A stretch of 64,000 bases of DNA from Lenzites betulinus. Taxonomy: Eukaryota; Basidiomycota; Agaricomycetes; Polyporales; Polyporaceae. Made by a program: the position numbers and the translations under genes. The stretch is taken from contig JABYQU010000012.1 of NCBI GenBank assembly GCA_022264855.1, forward strand, positions 710,116-774,115. The letters are read 5' to 3'. Below the pieces are notes generated by a model, which was given only the letters and a program-made list of their open reading frames with translations, was not told where the DNA came from and made no database searches. Shown here in pieces: positions 23,621 to 34,400 of the stretch (the stretch's first letter is position 1; every line of letters starts with the position of its first letter).

Positions 23621-25097
23621 ATGCCACTTCTACTACCGAGGCGCTCCGCATCGGTGAGACATCCCAACAAGGGGCTAGAGTTCCATCTAATCATATGCGC
23701 ATTTAGGAGGGTACCCTCCCTGATCGAGCCTGGGATTGGGATGCTCAAGCTGATATTGGAGAAGGCGAGGTGAATGAATATTGCTAATCTTCTCCGAGAA
23801 CGATCCTAACAGACACGCTCTGGCAGGCTCCCGATACCAACATCAACACCACCACGTATCGAGCGTGGCGCCTAGCAGCAGATCTGTTACATGACCTCAG
23901 GAGTGGGTTAGTGAAGGCTTGGGCAGATCAAGCTGACGGTCTTATCACCTTTGTGAGTGAACATCGCGATTTGACTCGGCGTGTAGGATACGGAGTTGAT
24001 TGTGCTCAAATCTCCGGCAGGCGACCCTGTTCTCTGCAATCGTCACCGCATTCATTATTGAGAGCTACAAGAATCTCAAGCCCGACACCCAGCTCCTCAC
24101 CTTCGAGCTCTTGCGCAATATCCTGACCCAGGCGGACGAAGCTGCGTCTGTCGTTTACGACCAATCCGACTTTACGCCAGCGCCCACCGATATCATCCTC
24201 AACTCTCTGTTGTTCGCCAGTCTTCTTTGCAGCATTCTTGCGGCTGCCATTGGAATCCTATACAAGGAATGGCTACGCGAGTACGCATACAACACACCCG
24301 TCGATCCGCGGGAGCGTGCGCGCGTTCTACGGCACCGTTGCCAGGGTATGGAAACATGGCAGATGCAAGCCGTCATATCGGGGATCTCCCTCCTTCTCCA
24401 ACTCGGCGTCGCTTTCTTCATCGTCGGCATCGTCTTCTTCGCGTTGCCGCTTCATCCAGTCGTGAGCTTTGTCGTCAACGTCCTTATCGGCATCTGGGTG
24501 GCACTCTGGCTAGGGGCCGCCATCTGTCCAATGTTCCACAACCAATGTCCTTTCAGATCGCCGCTCGCCCGGATCCTGCACGCGATGATCTTCTCTCTGT
24601 GGCAGCTGCTGAGGGTTCTCTTACGCCGTCCTACGCATCCAACCTCACACGCACGCACACTGGACGTCCAGGAGGGGCGCGAGGTGCGCCTAGCACAGGA
24701 TGCCCTTGACAGGGACGCTCTCTTCGTTGTGTTCAACGCGCACTGGGGCGACCCCATCCTCGTCCGTCTCTACCCATGCATCGAAGAGCTTCCCAGGAAC
24801 GAGGCTTCCGTGTTAATCAGGCAGCTATGCACTCCTGCGCGCTGTGTGCCCGCCTCCGACTACGGCGACGTACTGTCCGGTCACGGTGCTGCGCGAGACC
24901 AAGGCGTCATGGGCCTCGTCAACCTGTGGAAGAGAATCGAGCAGGCCGGAAGCCACGGCAACAGCACACGCCCGGTCTCGATCTCGAACAGCCGTGCGTC
25001 GGACGTGGCCGTAGCAGAGCTCACTGGGAAAGGCGTGGCGCAGCGTCCTCACCACTCAAGGGGGACCACCTACGTCGAAGGGGGGCACACGGTCTGA
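23621..25097 (+). CDS. DUF6535 membrane protein, paralogue 1
   Basis: Member of the Agaricomycete DUF6535 family, function unknown. Proposed exons 23621-23653, 23707-23769, 23827-23952 and 24021-25097 share frame and consensus sites. The domain begins with WADQADGLITF, continues ATLFSAIVTAFIIESYKNL, and carries two membrane pairs (FASLLCSILAAAIGILYKEWL and LLLQLGVAFFIVGIVFFAL, then VVNVLIGIWVALWLGAAICP). The C-terminal third is soluble and less conserved. Exon architecture (short first exon, 63-nt second exon, exon ending at the ITF codon, then one long exon) repeats in paralogue 3. The first exon is the least certain part. Confidence 0.8.
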
Positions 25098-25663
25098 GGG
25101 CATGGCGCAGGGCTGGGGGATGCGATACCGTGAAGCGAGATTTCCAGAGTCCCCGAGTTGCCGAGTCGCCGCGGGGCTTCTATTAATTATGATACAAGGA
25201 CAGGACTTCACTGGACATCAACCTGAATTTGCCACTGAGAAAAGCTGAAGAAAAGTCCAAATATGATACATGTTTTCTTTATGTTTTCCCCGAGCAAACA
25301 TGCAGAAAATGACAATAAAACATTCACTTTTGACTATGTTTGCTACGCATTTTCTGTGGGCGCTTATAATAATGGCCCAGTTTGGTTCTTATATTGATCG
25401 CAACAGGCCAATCATATCGCCAGGATTCGACCCCACAACAGCCAGTTGCAGGCGGCAGTATATGTTATTAGATGCTCGACATAACCGCTACACTATCGTA
25501 CAGTTCTATAATACACTGCAGGAGGTGATCCATGAGGTTATCAAGTCCACTGACCTCCATGTATGCATCCAGGAAGGCCGCTGAGAGACAGGGCCTGTAC
25601 CCGCTATGAGAATATCAGCGATCGCACGGGTCAGTGATCAGTAATCAGTGAGTACTTATAGTT
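25098..25663. other. Intergenic left of the LINE insertion
   Basis: AT-rich stretch. It contains AGCAAACATGCAGAAAA at 25293-25309, repeated exactly at 36843-36859 on the other side of the LINE, and ATCAGTAATCAGT-type short repeats immediately before the insertion site. No gene assigned. Confidence 0.5.
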
Positions 25664-25677
25664 AGTAGTTAGCGGTT
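25664..25677. repeat. Target-site duplication, left copy
   Basis: AGTAGTTAGCGGTT, identical to 36591-36604 directly after the poly(A) tail of the LINE. Confidence 0.9.
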
Positions 25678-26842
25678 GACCCCTTTCCTCCATACCGCCA
25701 TCATGGCCGGGTCTTCCCACGGTTGAGCCTTGGGGCGCGCTCTCCGTGGCGGGTGTATATCGCTACCTCAACGCGAAAACTAAGGAATAGAGAACGAAAT
25801 GCAGTAGAAAGTACGGGTGGAATGTTGGCTGGCTCATGATACGCCCATAAGGTGCTCCTCGGAGCCTACTCCTCGGAGTACCCCACAGAAGGGACAGACT
25901 CGTGAATGAGGTCCCAGAGGACTTGGCCCATGCGTAGGACTGCTGGTGATGACCTAGGTTGTTGAGGCTGCGAAAGCCTGGAGTAGGACGTGGGGTGCGA
26001 CCTATGCCTGTGCCCCACATAGTGCTCTGGCGACGAGAGGGAGATAGACCTGGCGGAAGTCGACTTGGAAGTATCGGAGGCTCGCCCGAACAATGGGCGC
26101 CTAGATGGAGCCGGAATTGGGCGTCGGCCGAACGGGGCGAGAGATCTTAGAAATATTAAGGATAAGATTAAAATAAGTCATATTGATACGGTGCCCAGAC
26201 CTGCCCTGTGTAGCAGGCCTGATGCCAGGGCCGTGGATGAGTGTCCAGCGGCTGGATAACCACAGGATGAAGGCCGGTGTATTGAGGCGCATTGAGCTTG
26301 GTAGGTACGCTGGAATGGGCCGGTGTGTACGTATGTACTGCGCGTCAAGAGATGGTAAGCTGAGGGGAGCTACGCCCCCTAATGAGCACTGAAGGAACTT
26401 GACAGCATGCAAATGGCAGTATTAAAATTGAAACATTGGAATTAATGACTGAAACAATTTGTGCGGACGCTAGATGGGTCTGGAAACTGCTGGAGGCGGG
26501 CGGATCCTCCACTAGTGTCGGACCCTGTGATGCTGAATGAATAAGAGGCAGTGGGTGGTGCGAAATAAGGGAACGGGCTCTCTGCATTCACCCTCCTTCC
26601 CCCGATCCTGTCGCTCTTTACCCACCAAATGTCTCCGTCTGCTTCGAAACGTAATGATTAACTGGAGTCATGTCCAAAAGCGCCTCGCCAAAGACCTTGG
26701 TACATGAATGCAAAGAACACCATTGCGTAACGGAGTCGTGCCGCTCCTTGCCGTGTCGTCTCCTACTTCTCCCCCCCCTCCTTAAATAAAAAGAATGATC
26801 GACAACCCTCGCCCCATCCCCCAACCCCTCTACACATCCAAG

Positions 26843-27600
26843 ATGTCAACCCAGTCTGCCATCCTCCGCGTGCAAGTCCGTCTTGCCACTTCCTCTCACC
26901 CTGCCCCCCCTGGCGCTCGTCACGCTATCTACGTCACCTCCCTGGCCGCCACTGACATCGTTAAAGTCGGGCGTGTCGTCCAGCTCTACGCCGAGGTCAC
27001 CGACTCTACCGGAACTGCTGCCGCCGTCTATGGCGCCCAGCCGGAGGACACGGAGCATGAACCCGAGCCGCGCCGCTTCGCCCCGCTCCCGGTTGTTGGC
27101 CCGGTTGTTGGCGTCAGGAAGAAGGAGAAGAGGGGAGTAGAGTTTATCGTGAGGAACACGTACGTGGGCGCCGAAGTGAAGCATGCATACCTCCGAGTCC
27201 CGATGTCCCGCCCCCCCCGGATGCGGCCGAGTTTGCCCGGGAGCTCACGAAAAGGCTGGAGGCCTTGGCGCTGGAACGGGAGCGGGAGGGCAAGGGATTC
27301 GGCCCGGAGGGCGCCCGCAAAGCCGGGGCCGGGTCCCGGGTTGGCGGACCGGGAGCCCCCCCCGCCCTCCTCGGACAGCGTGGCCCACGCGTGGAGGAAC
27401 CCCAGCCGAAGAAGAAACGTGTTAAGCCGACTCCGTTCGGGCCCGGAGAGTTGGAAGCCAATGGCGATTACCACGCCCCCCTCGTGGCGGCCCTCCGTGT
27501 AACGACTACAACGGCGGCCGGAGCTTGGGGCGCCAAAGGAGAGGAGGGCGGTGTTGACCGCGATCTCTTCTCGGTTGCGAAGGTCGTTGCCGTGATGTGA
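26843..27600 (+). CDS. LINE ORF A, first upstream ORF, frame broken at a C8 run
   Basis: From ATG 26843 a frame reads MSTQSAILRVQVRLAT through VEFIVRNTYVGAEVKHAYLRVP. Past a run of eight C (27211-27218) the natural-looking protein (DAAEFARELTKRLEALALE, then a Gly/Pro-rich part ending in LFSVAKVVAVM at 27600) is in another frame. One extra C or a -1 slip would join the halves. The basic run PKKKRVKP resembles a nuclear localisation signal. No known domain. It could be a broken ORF or a frameshifting one. Confidence 0.5.
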
Positions 27601-28103
27601 GGAGCGGAGCTGACGAGTCGGACGTGCAGGGGGAGTTGAACGTGGGAGCATGAATTGTATTGGACCTGACTGCGATAAGAGAGAGAGTAGGCTACTTCCT
27701 GTTTTCGGTGTACCGGCTACCGGAAATGTGTTGTCGGTAATAGGCGTGGGAATGACAACACGTGACTGGTGCCACAACCCTTGACATGCTGTATATTGAT
27801 GAGCTGGCTTGTACGTCCTCCCCCTCCGTCTGCGCCGCGTACCTGCTACATCGTACTGAGGTGAACGCTCTGGGCTAAGGAGCAAGTACGACATCCAACT
27901 GTCAAACACCCTCCCGTGGGTCTGAGACGCTGCGCGCAGGAAGCTCCGGACTATGCGATATTTGAAAGACGGGGAAGTAAGTGAACTCAATCGCGACGTG
28001 TATTGCGGCCTAACGTACAGCGACGGTGTCTTGCGCGGGACGAAGATGCACGGTCAAAGAAGTAGGGGAGAAATAGAGGAAAATGAGGAAAGAGCGTTGA
28101 AGG

Positions 28104-29405
28104 ATGGTAGACTGGAGGGAGCTTAAATTGGAGCCAAGGGTGCGTGAATCCTCACTGGACGGCGACCTCGCTCGACCAGCTTCTCTCTGCCTGCTTACTC
28201 CCCTGCCCCTGCCGCTCCGGCTGCTGTTAGAACCTCGAACACTGAAGATGCCCTCCCCGCCGACCACTCCTGTACCTGCACCCCGTGCTGTTGCCCGCAC
28301 CCTGAATGGGGCCATACACGGAGGTAGTACGATCAGGTCCCCCCCCTCGCCTCTGAGGACCGAGGCTGGAACGCCTCCGCTCACCCGCGAAGCTCTCCTG
28401 GAACTCCAACGCCAGGCGGAAGCCTTGGACGAAGCGGTCCCTACACTGCACGAGCAAGCCCTCCGTATCCGCAAGGTGGGTATCCCCCTGCACGTGACAC
28501 ACGTATAAGCTAACACTCTGAAGAGAGCGGCTGGCAGCACGCAGCCCCTCCGTCGCACAGCCCTTGAAGAAATTCTGGACATCGGCCGGATCCTGCCCGT
28601 GGTCGCAGAAGGGGACGACGAAGGGGAAGCTGGGGGCGACGGTGGCATACCCATCCCGAAGGGTAAGGTGCGCGAATACTGCCACACTGGGAGCACGCCG
28701 AGTACCCCCGACGACGTTAGATACTCCCCGGCCCCGTCGTCCATCGACTCGCACCAGGACTGGACGCCCCCGGTACCGGCCGCCCTGGATGACGAAGAAG
28801 CGGTGGCTGAGGGATTGGAGCTTGCAGCGACCCCCCCGATGATAGAAACTGACGCGATGAGTGGGATAGCGGAGGTCGGCTCGAGCGTGGTTGCTCAGGA
28901 TGACGAGCGGGACCCCTCGGAGGACGGAGAACTTGTTGAGGCGGAGGACCCCGCCCCTCCGAACAGGAAGAGGATGCGCGTCGACGCCAGGTCCCCCTCC
29001 CCGCGCCCTGGCCCGGCGATCGTGCGCCGGCGTGCCCCTGGCATGGCACCGAGGCTCCTTGGCTCCGGAGGACCGAGCCTGCTGAGTTGGTTCCAAGCGA
29101 CTGGCCGGGCGAGGGCGGCGGCGCGTGCTCAGGAGCTGACAGTAAAGGAGGGCCGTGGCACGAATACGATGGCGGGCCCGAGCCGTGACAACTCGACCGC
29201 GACCGGAGATACCCCGGTGCAAGGGCATGCAAATGGAGGACAGTCTGGAGCCCCCGTCACGGGCATGGGAAGTGTACCGCAGGCTATCGAAGCTATGGAG
29301 CAGGAGAGTATCTGGGATGATGTCTCATCTGTCCGGTCGACTGACCTCCGTGCGGTGGATGATGTGAATGATCGTATGTCCGACTCTGACTGGATGTCCG
29401 TGTAA
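28104..29405 (+). CDS. LINE ORF B with a 48-nt intron-like interruption
   Basis: The frame runs from ATG 28104 (or in-frame ATG 28248, MPSPPTTPVPAP) to 28475, ending EALDEAVPTLHEQALRIRK. Between 28476 and 28523 lies GTGGGT...GCTAAC...CTGAAG, a plausible short intron with a branch site that also contains a stop. The same frame resumes with RAAGSTQPLRRTALEE and continues to TAA at 29403-29405. The second part is acidic and Pro/Ser-rich with a basic patch (NRKRMRVDARSPSPRP). No known domain; a helical N-terminal part precedes disorder. Possibly an accessory gag-like protein. Confidence 0.5.
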
Positions 29406-29432
29406 AACAGGATTGACGCGAATATAGTGACG

Positions 29433-30869
29433 ATGGACGAGAATGTCGATGTCGATGGGGCTCGTGGGCTGCGCCCTCCGAACAACTCACCGGTGGGAGG
29501 GCGACCTGGGCCGTTGCGTGAACTCGACCTCAATGCTCTCAGAGAAGCGCGAAGAGATCGGAACCTCGGGGGCCCCGCGCGTAACGATCGCCTAGATAGG
29601 CACCTTGAGGATCCCTTCCCCCCTTTCTTCCCGCCTGTGTCCCCTGGAACGCCTGCGGTGTTACCCAGTACGCCTTCGGTCCGCGTTAACCTTCGCGACG
29701 CCCTCCCGCTCCACCTCCATGACACATCGATGAGCCGGCTCGGACCCGGAGGAGGACAACTCGGAGGTGCTCCGCTCTCCCGTAGTGCTGCGCCGGGTCG
29801 GCTCACGGGGACAGGCTTGTACCCTGGGCTATCGGGCATCCAGTCTTTCACCCCGCCTCCGGAGGGCGGTCTCCCCGTCGTGGCGCTCGGAGCCCCGGAC
29901 GCTCTCTTTGAAGGACTGGCGCGATCGCGACTTGCGGTGCTATGGAATGAAGACCAGGACACGATGCTAATGGCGCACATCTACAACTCGGGCCACCTGC
30001 GACCGGGACAGGCGCGCCCCCTTACCGACGTCATGATGGCAGCAATCCGCTGCATCACTGGGGAGTCGACTGCCATCGTAGTACCCCCGGAACCGGATTG
30101 GGTGGCGATACCGGGGCGGCGCGCGACTCCTACTGGATGGGCGCTCCTCCACCTCTCCCCGGAGAGCACGCAGACTCTGCTTGAAAGGCGGGTATGGTCG
30201 TCCCCGGCAATCACCTTCCTTGTTTACCCCAGAAGCTTGGTGATCCCCCGCTTTCTACTCACGCTCACCGGCTTCGCACACCGCCACGATATCTTACAGA
30301 CCATCTGGGACGGCTTCCGGGGTGAGGTGATCCTTCCCACCATATACACGCTCATTCGCACAAACCCGCGGTACGCCGGGGTAGATCCCGATGTTGCGGC
30401 CGAACAGGTCCTGGCGACAATCGAGGTGACAATCGATGAGCTCCAGAACGGAAACATACATGCCCGCGTATACATGGAGAGCCCGACCGCATCCCCTCGA
30501 CGCTGGGTAGAATGGAGGGACTTCTTGTCGACGATCCCCTTCGAAAGTAACATCAACGCCACCGCCACAGCCGCTCGCCCGACCCAGTGCGCCGGGTGCC
30601 ACGGAGTGGATCATCCCTCTCATCTATGCCCTTTCCACGATGTGCCCGGATGGAACGCGCCGCGAGCAGGCGGGCCGCCCGCGCACCCGTCTACGGCGAT
30701 GAGCGGCGGGGGGCTGGGCTCGCGGGTGACGCCCGCGTCTTTCGACGATTTCATGGCACAACGATACCGGACCGACCTGCCGACCCGCGGAGGAGGACGT
30801 GGATGGCGTAACGACCGTGGACGCGGGCGAGGAGCCTGGGGCGGCCCGACCCCGGCACGTCTCCGATAA
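29433..30869 (+). CDS. LINE gag-like ORF with CCHC zinc knuckle
   Basis: 478 codons from ATG 29433 to the stop at 30867-30869, starting 28 bases after ORF B ends. The first ~170 residues are Pro/Gly/Arg-rich. A globular region follows (from about LFEGLARSRLAVLWNEDQDT). Near residues 386-400 is a single CAGCHGVDHPSHLC knuckle (C-x2-C-x4-H-x4-C). The tail is Arg/Gly-rich. Expected to be the RNA-binding particle protein. Intact. Confidence 0.8.
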   Translation: MDENVDVDGARGLRPPNNSPVGGRPGPLRELDLNALREARRDRNLGGPARNDRLDRHLEDPFPPFFPPVSPGTPAVLPSTPSVRVNLRDALPLHLHDTSMSRLGPGGGQLGGAPLSRSAAPGRLTGTGLYPGLSGIQSFTPPPEGGLPVVALGAPDALFEGLARSRLAVLWNEDQDTMLMAHIYNSGHLRPGQARPLTDVMMAAIRCITGESTAIVVPPEPDWVAIPGRRATPTGWALLHLSPESTQTLLERRVWSSPAITFLVYPRSLVIPRFLLTLTGFAHRHDILQTIWDGFRGEVILPTIYTLIRTNPRYAGVDPDVAAEQVLATIEVTIDELQNGNIHARVYMESPTASPRRWVEWRDFLSTIPFESNINATATAARPTQCAGCHGVDHPSHLCPFHDVPGWNAPRAGGPPAHPSTAMSGGGLGSRVTPASFDDFMAQRYRTDLPTRGGGRGWRNDRGRGRGAWGGPTPARLR

Positions 30870-31462
30870 GTGATACGTCGAGCACGCGGAACGACTGATA
30901 CCCGGGAGATCCCGGACTGTAATGTAATAAGCACAACCTGTGGGCTGTTAACCCTGCTGTAACGCCCCTGCCCTTTGACATTGTAGGATAGAATGGACAG
31001 TATGACCCCCGTGCGCGGGAAAGCTTTTGCAGTTACGAAGATAGGACATGATTGCAAGGATAGAGAATAATAATTGTGTCGTTCCACCACCGGATGTCAA
31101 TGGATCGCTGACTCCTGTGTTGCGGCTGCGATCCTGGCCCTCCCGGTGCCCAAATTTACTGGTCGAAGGACTCAGGAAAGCACCGGGCTTCTTCTCCATA
31201 CCAGCGGCGGCCTATTGAGGCCCGAACGAGCCGCGCCGAGAGGCTGAAGCGTGTCGAGGAACCTGCCTGAGTGCAGAAACTCGCCCGCACGTTCCCCTTC
31301 TAGCAGGGACATGCTGGATACCTGAAGTGTCTGGTCAAGCACTCGGGGAAAAAACTGACTGCTGCACCCCCCCTACTTTCACAAACTACACTCGGAATCT
31401 CACCTGTTAATGGACAACGTGCGATTGGAGGGCCCGGAGAGTTGCATACGCTATCCGCCGGT

Positions 31463-34400
31463 ATGCATCCCGACGATGGGACCACCTCTTATGATGGCGG
31501 TGAGACTCGATGTCACGAACCCCCTGCACATGAAGCCCGGGCCTCCGGTAGTAGGAAGAGTGGTCGGCTGCGGCTGGCCACGCTCAATGTTAACGGATTC
31601 GGAAGGGCTGATGCCGATGGGGTGAGTGACAAATGGTACTCAGTGAATCAAATTATGAAGGAACAGCGGCTGGCTGTACTTGCCGTTCAGGAGGCCCACT
31701 TGTCTCCGGAGCGAATGGCGGCGGTCGGCCGGCTGTTTGAGGACAAACTCGTGATCCTGAACTCCCCGGACCCGAGACGAGATGCTGGGGTGGGAGGAGT
31801 AGCTTTTGTTGTGAATAAGAAGTCCTTCGGAGAACCCCCGATGCGGCTGAGGGAGGTGGTGCCGGGTAGGGCAGCATCCTTGACGGTGCAATGGTCGGTG
31901 AACAGGAAGCTGACAATCCTAAACATATACGCCCCAAACAAGGCGGCAGATAATGCGGATTTTTGGGACGTACTTAGACAATACTACGAAACGCACATGA
32001 ATCATAGGCCGGATGTGCTTCTAGGAGACTTCAATGTGGTTGAATCAGCCTTCGATCGACTTCCCTCACACTCAGATGGACGCGCGCCGGTGCTTGCGCT
32101 TGAACGACTGACCGCCCGGCTGAAACTGCAGGACTCGTGGCGTGTGGCGCATCCGGAAAAAAGGTCATTCTCGTACCTACATGCAGCGTCTGGGAGCCAG
32201 TCGAGACTGGACCGAATCTACCTGAGGAACGAGCTCATCCCGATGGCAGCTGATTGGGATATAAGACCGTCTGGAGTAACGACGGACCACCTGCTGGCCG
32301 GGCTATCTTTGGCGAACTACCAATCGCCGGCACATGGGAAAGGGAGGTGGCGACTCCCAGTGACACTGCTTAACGACCCCCCTTATGTTAATACAATGAG
32401 AGAGCTCGGGATGAAGCTACAGGCGGAACTGAGCGACTTACACGGAAGGACCGAGGAGCGCAATGCGCAGACGCTGTTCCAAGAGTTCAAGACCTCCCTC
32501 CGAAAAGAAGCGAGAGCGCGCATGAAGGTGAAGATGGCGAACGTGGATAGGCGTATGGCGGCTCTGAAAGAACAACTAGACAGGACCCTGCAGGGGCGTA
32601 ATGGTTTGGGTGATGAAGCACGAGCGGATGATGTGCCGGATATACACGGGGCGGCTGTGCTGCAAGATAAGCTGATACGGCTGGAGGTTGAGCGATTTGG
32701 AAAGCGGAGAGCAATGGCTGCAGCGAAAGAATGGGTGAAAGGCGAGAAAATTGGCAAATATTGGGTGAAATCGACGATCGCGCAGCAAGCCGAGGAGTTC
32801 TCGTTCATACATGAACTGGCGAGCGGTGACGAGAGGAGCCGAACCTACTCTGGAGTCACGAAAAAGATGGGTGAGATTGCGAAGGCCCACTATGATGGGT
32901 TGCAGTATGTTGACCCTGTTGGTTCGGCGGAGGAGCACGCCGTAAATGTGAGCTTGGTCCTTGATGATGTGAAGGTGGTGCTGCCGAACGGGCTCAAAGC
33001 GCCGATGGCAGCACCGGTTTCGTACGAAGAGGTGCAGGAAGCGGTGGAGGAGGCCGCCGTCGGGAAGGCGCCAGGTATGGATGGACTGCCGGCGGAGGTG
33101 TGGAAGCAGTTCCTTGAATGGGCAAAAAAGGCGAGAAGGGCCAACAAGCCCTATGTGGACGTCGTCCTGATCCTGAAGAAAGTCTTTAACGATATTGAGG
33201 CACACGGAGTATCACCTGGATCCATGTTCGCGGAAGGATGGATCTGCCCAGTATACAAACTCAAAGGAGATAGAAGAGAAATAGTGAACTACCGGCCGAT
33301 AACGCTGCTGAACGCGGACTACAAAATACTCACCAAAGTCTTAGCGGCACGCCTGATCCCGCCGGCGGACTATCTCATTCACCCTGACCAAGCCGGATTC
33401 CTCCCGGGGAGAAGAATCATTGACCATGTCAAACTTACGGAGCTTGTCCTGGATTACACGGAGCTGGAGAGCATTGGCGGTGCCATTGTGGCCCTTGATC
33501 AAGAAAAAGCCTATGACAGAATAGACCACCAGTACTTGTGGGCGCTGCTACGAAGGTATAATTTCCCGGACCGCTTTGTTAATACGGTGCGTGCCCTCTA
33601 TGGGGCGGCGAGCAGTGTTGTCATGTTGAATGGTGTGCCTAGTGAGCACTTCAGTATTGTGAGGGGGGTGCGGCAAGGGGACCCAATGTCCTGCTTACTG
33701 TTTAACCTGGCAATCGAGCCACTCGCTATGGCGCTCAGGTCGTCCGACCTGAAAGGGCTAAAAATACCTGGCTTAACTGAGAGACTCATTGCGACGTTAT
33801 ATGCGGATGATACTACGGTATACTTACATGCTGATGATCGATACGACACCCTCTCTGGTATTCTGGATAGATGGTGTCGGGCGGCGAGGGCCAAATTTAA
33901 CACTACCAAGACAGAAGTAATACCGTTTGGGCCCATGGAGTACCGTAATAACATGGCAACGAAAAGATGCGCACCTGATACGTCCCTGGTGCTCCCGGCG
34001 GACGTAAAGGTTGTGTCGGATGGTGAGTCGGTGCGCATACTTGGTGCCCGTATAGGGAACGCGGTCGATCGGTCTCTTGCATGGCAGGGGATCTTAAGGA
34101 CAGTGAGACTGAATTTTGAGAGATGGGGTCGCCGTAATCTCTCGCTTCACGGGAGAAAGCTGATTGTTGGGCTGGAAATTGGGAGCAGGACCCAGTACCT
34201 CGCAATGGCACAAGGGATGCCCAAAGGTGTAGAAGACGAGTTGATGAAGCTAACGTCACAATTCATGTGGAACGGGATGGGCCGGCCTCTGGTAGGAATG
34301 AGTACCCTCACGCGGCCGATTGCACAGGGTGGACTGGGGCTCCTTGACCTGCGAGCACGTAACCAGGCGATTGCGATCATGTGGACAAAGACGTACCTAG

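Noticed and set aside
23191..23748. Minus-strand gene upstream of DUF6535 paralogue 1
   Set aside because: No domain, no hydrophobic pattern, and it overlaps the first exons of the plus-strand gene.
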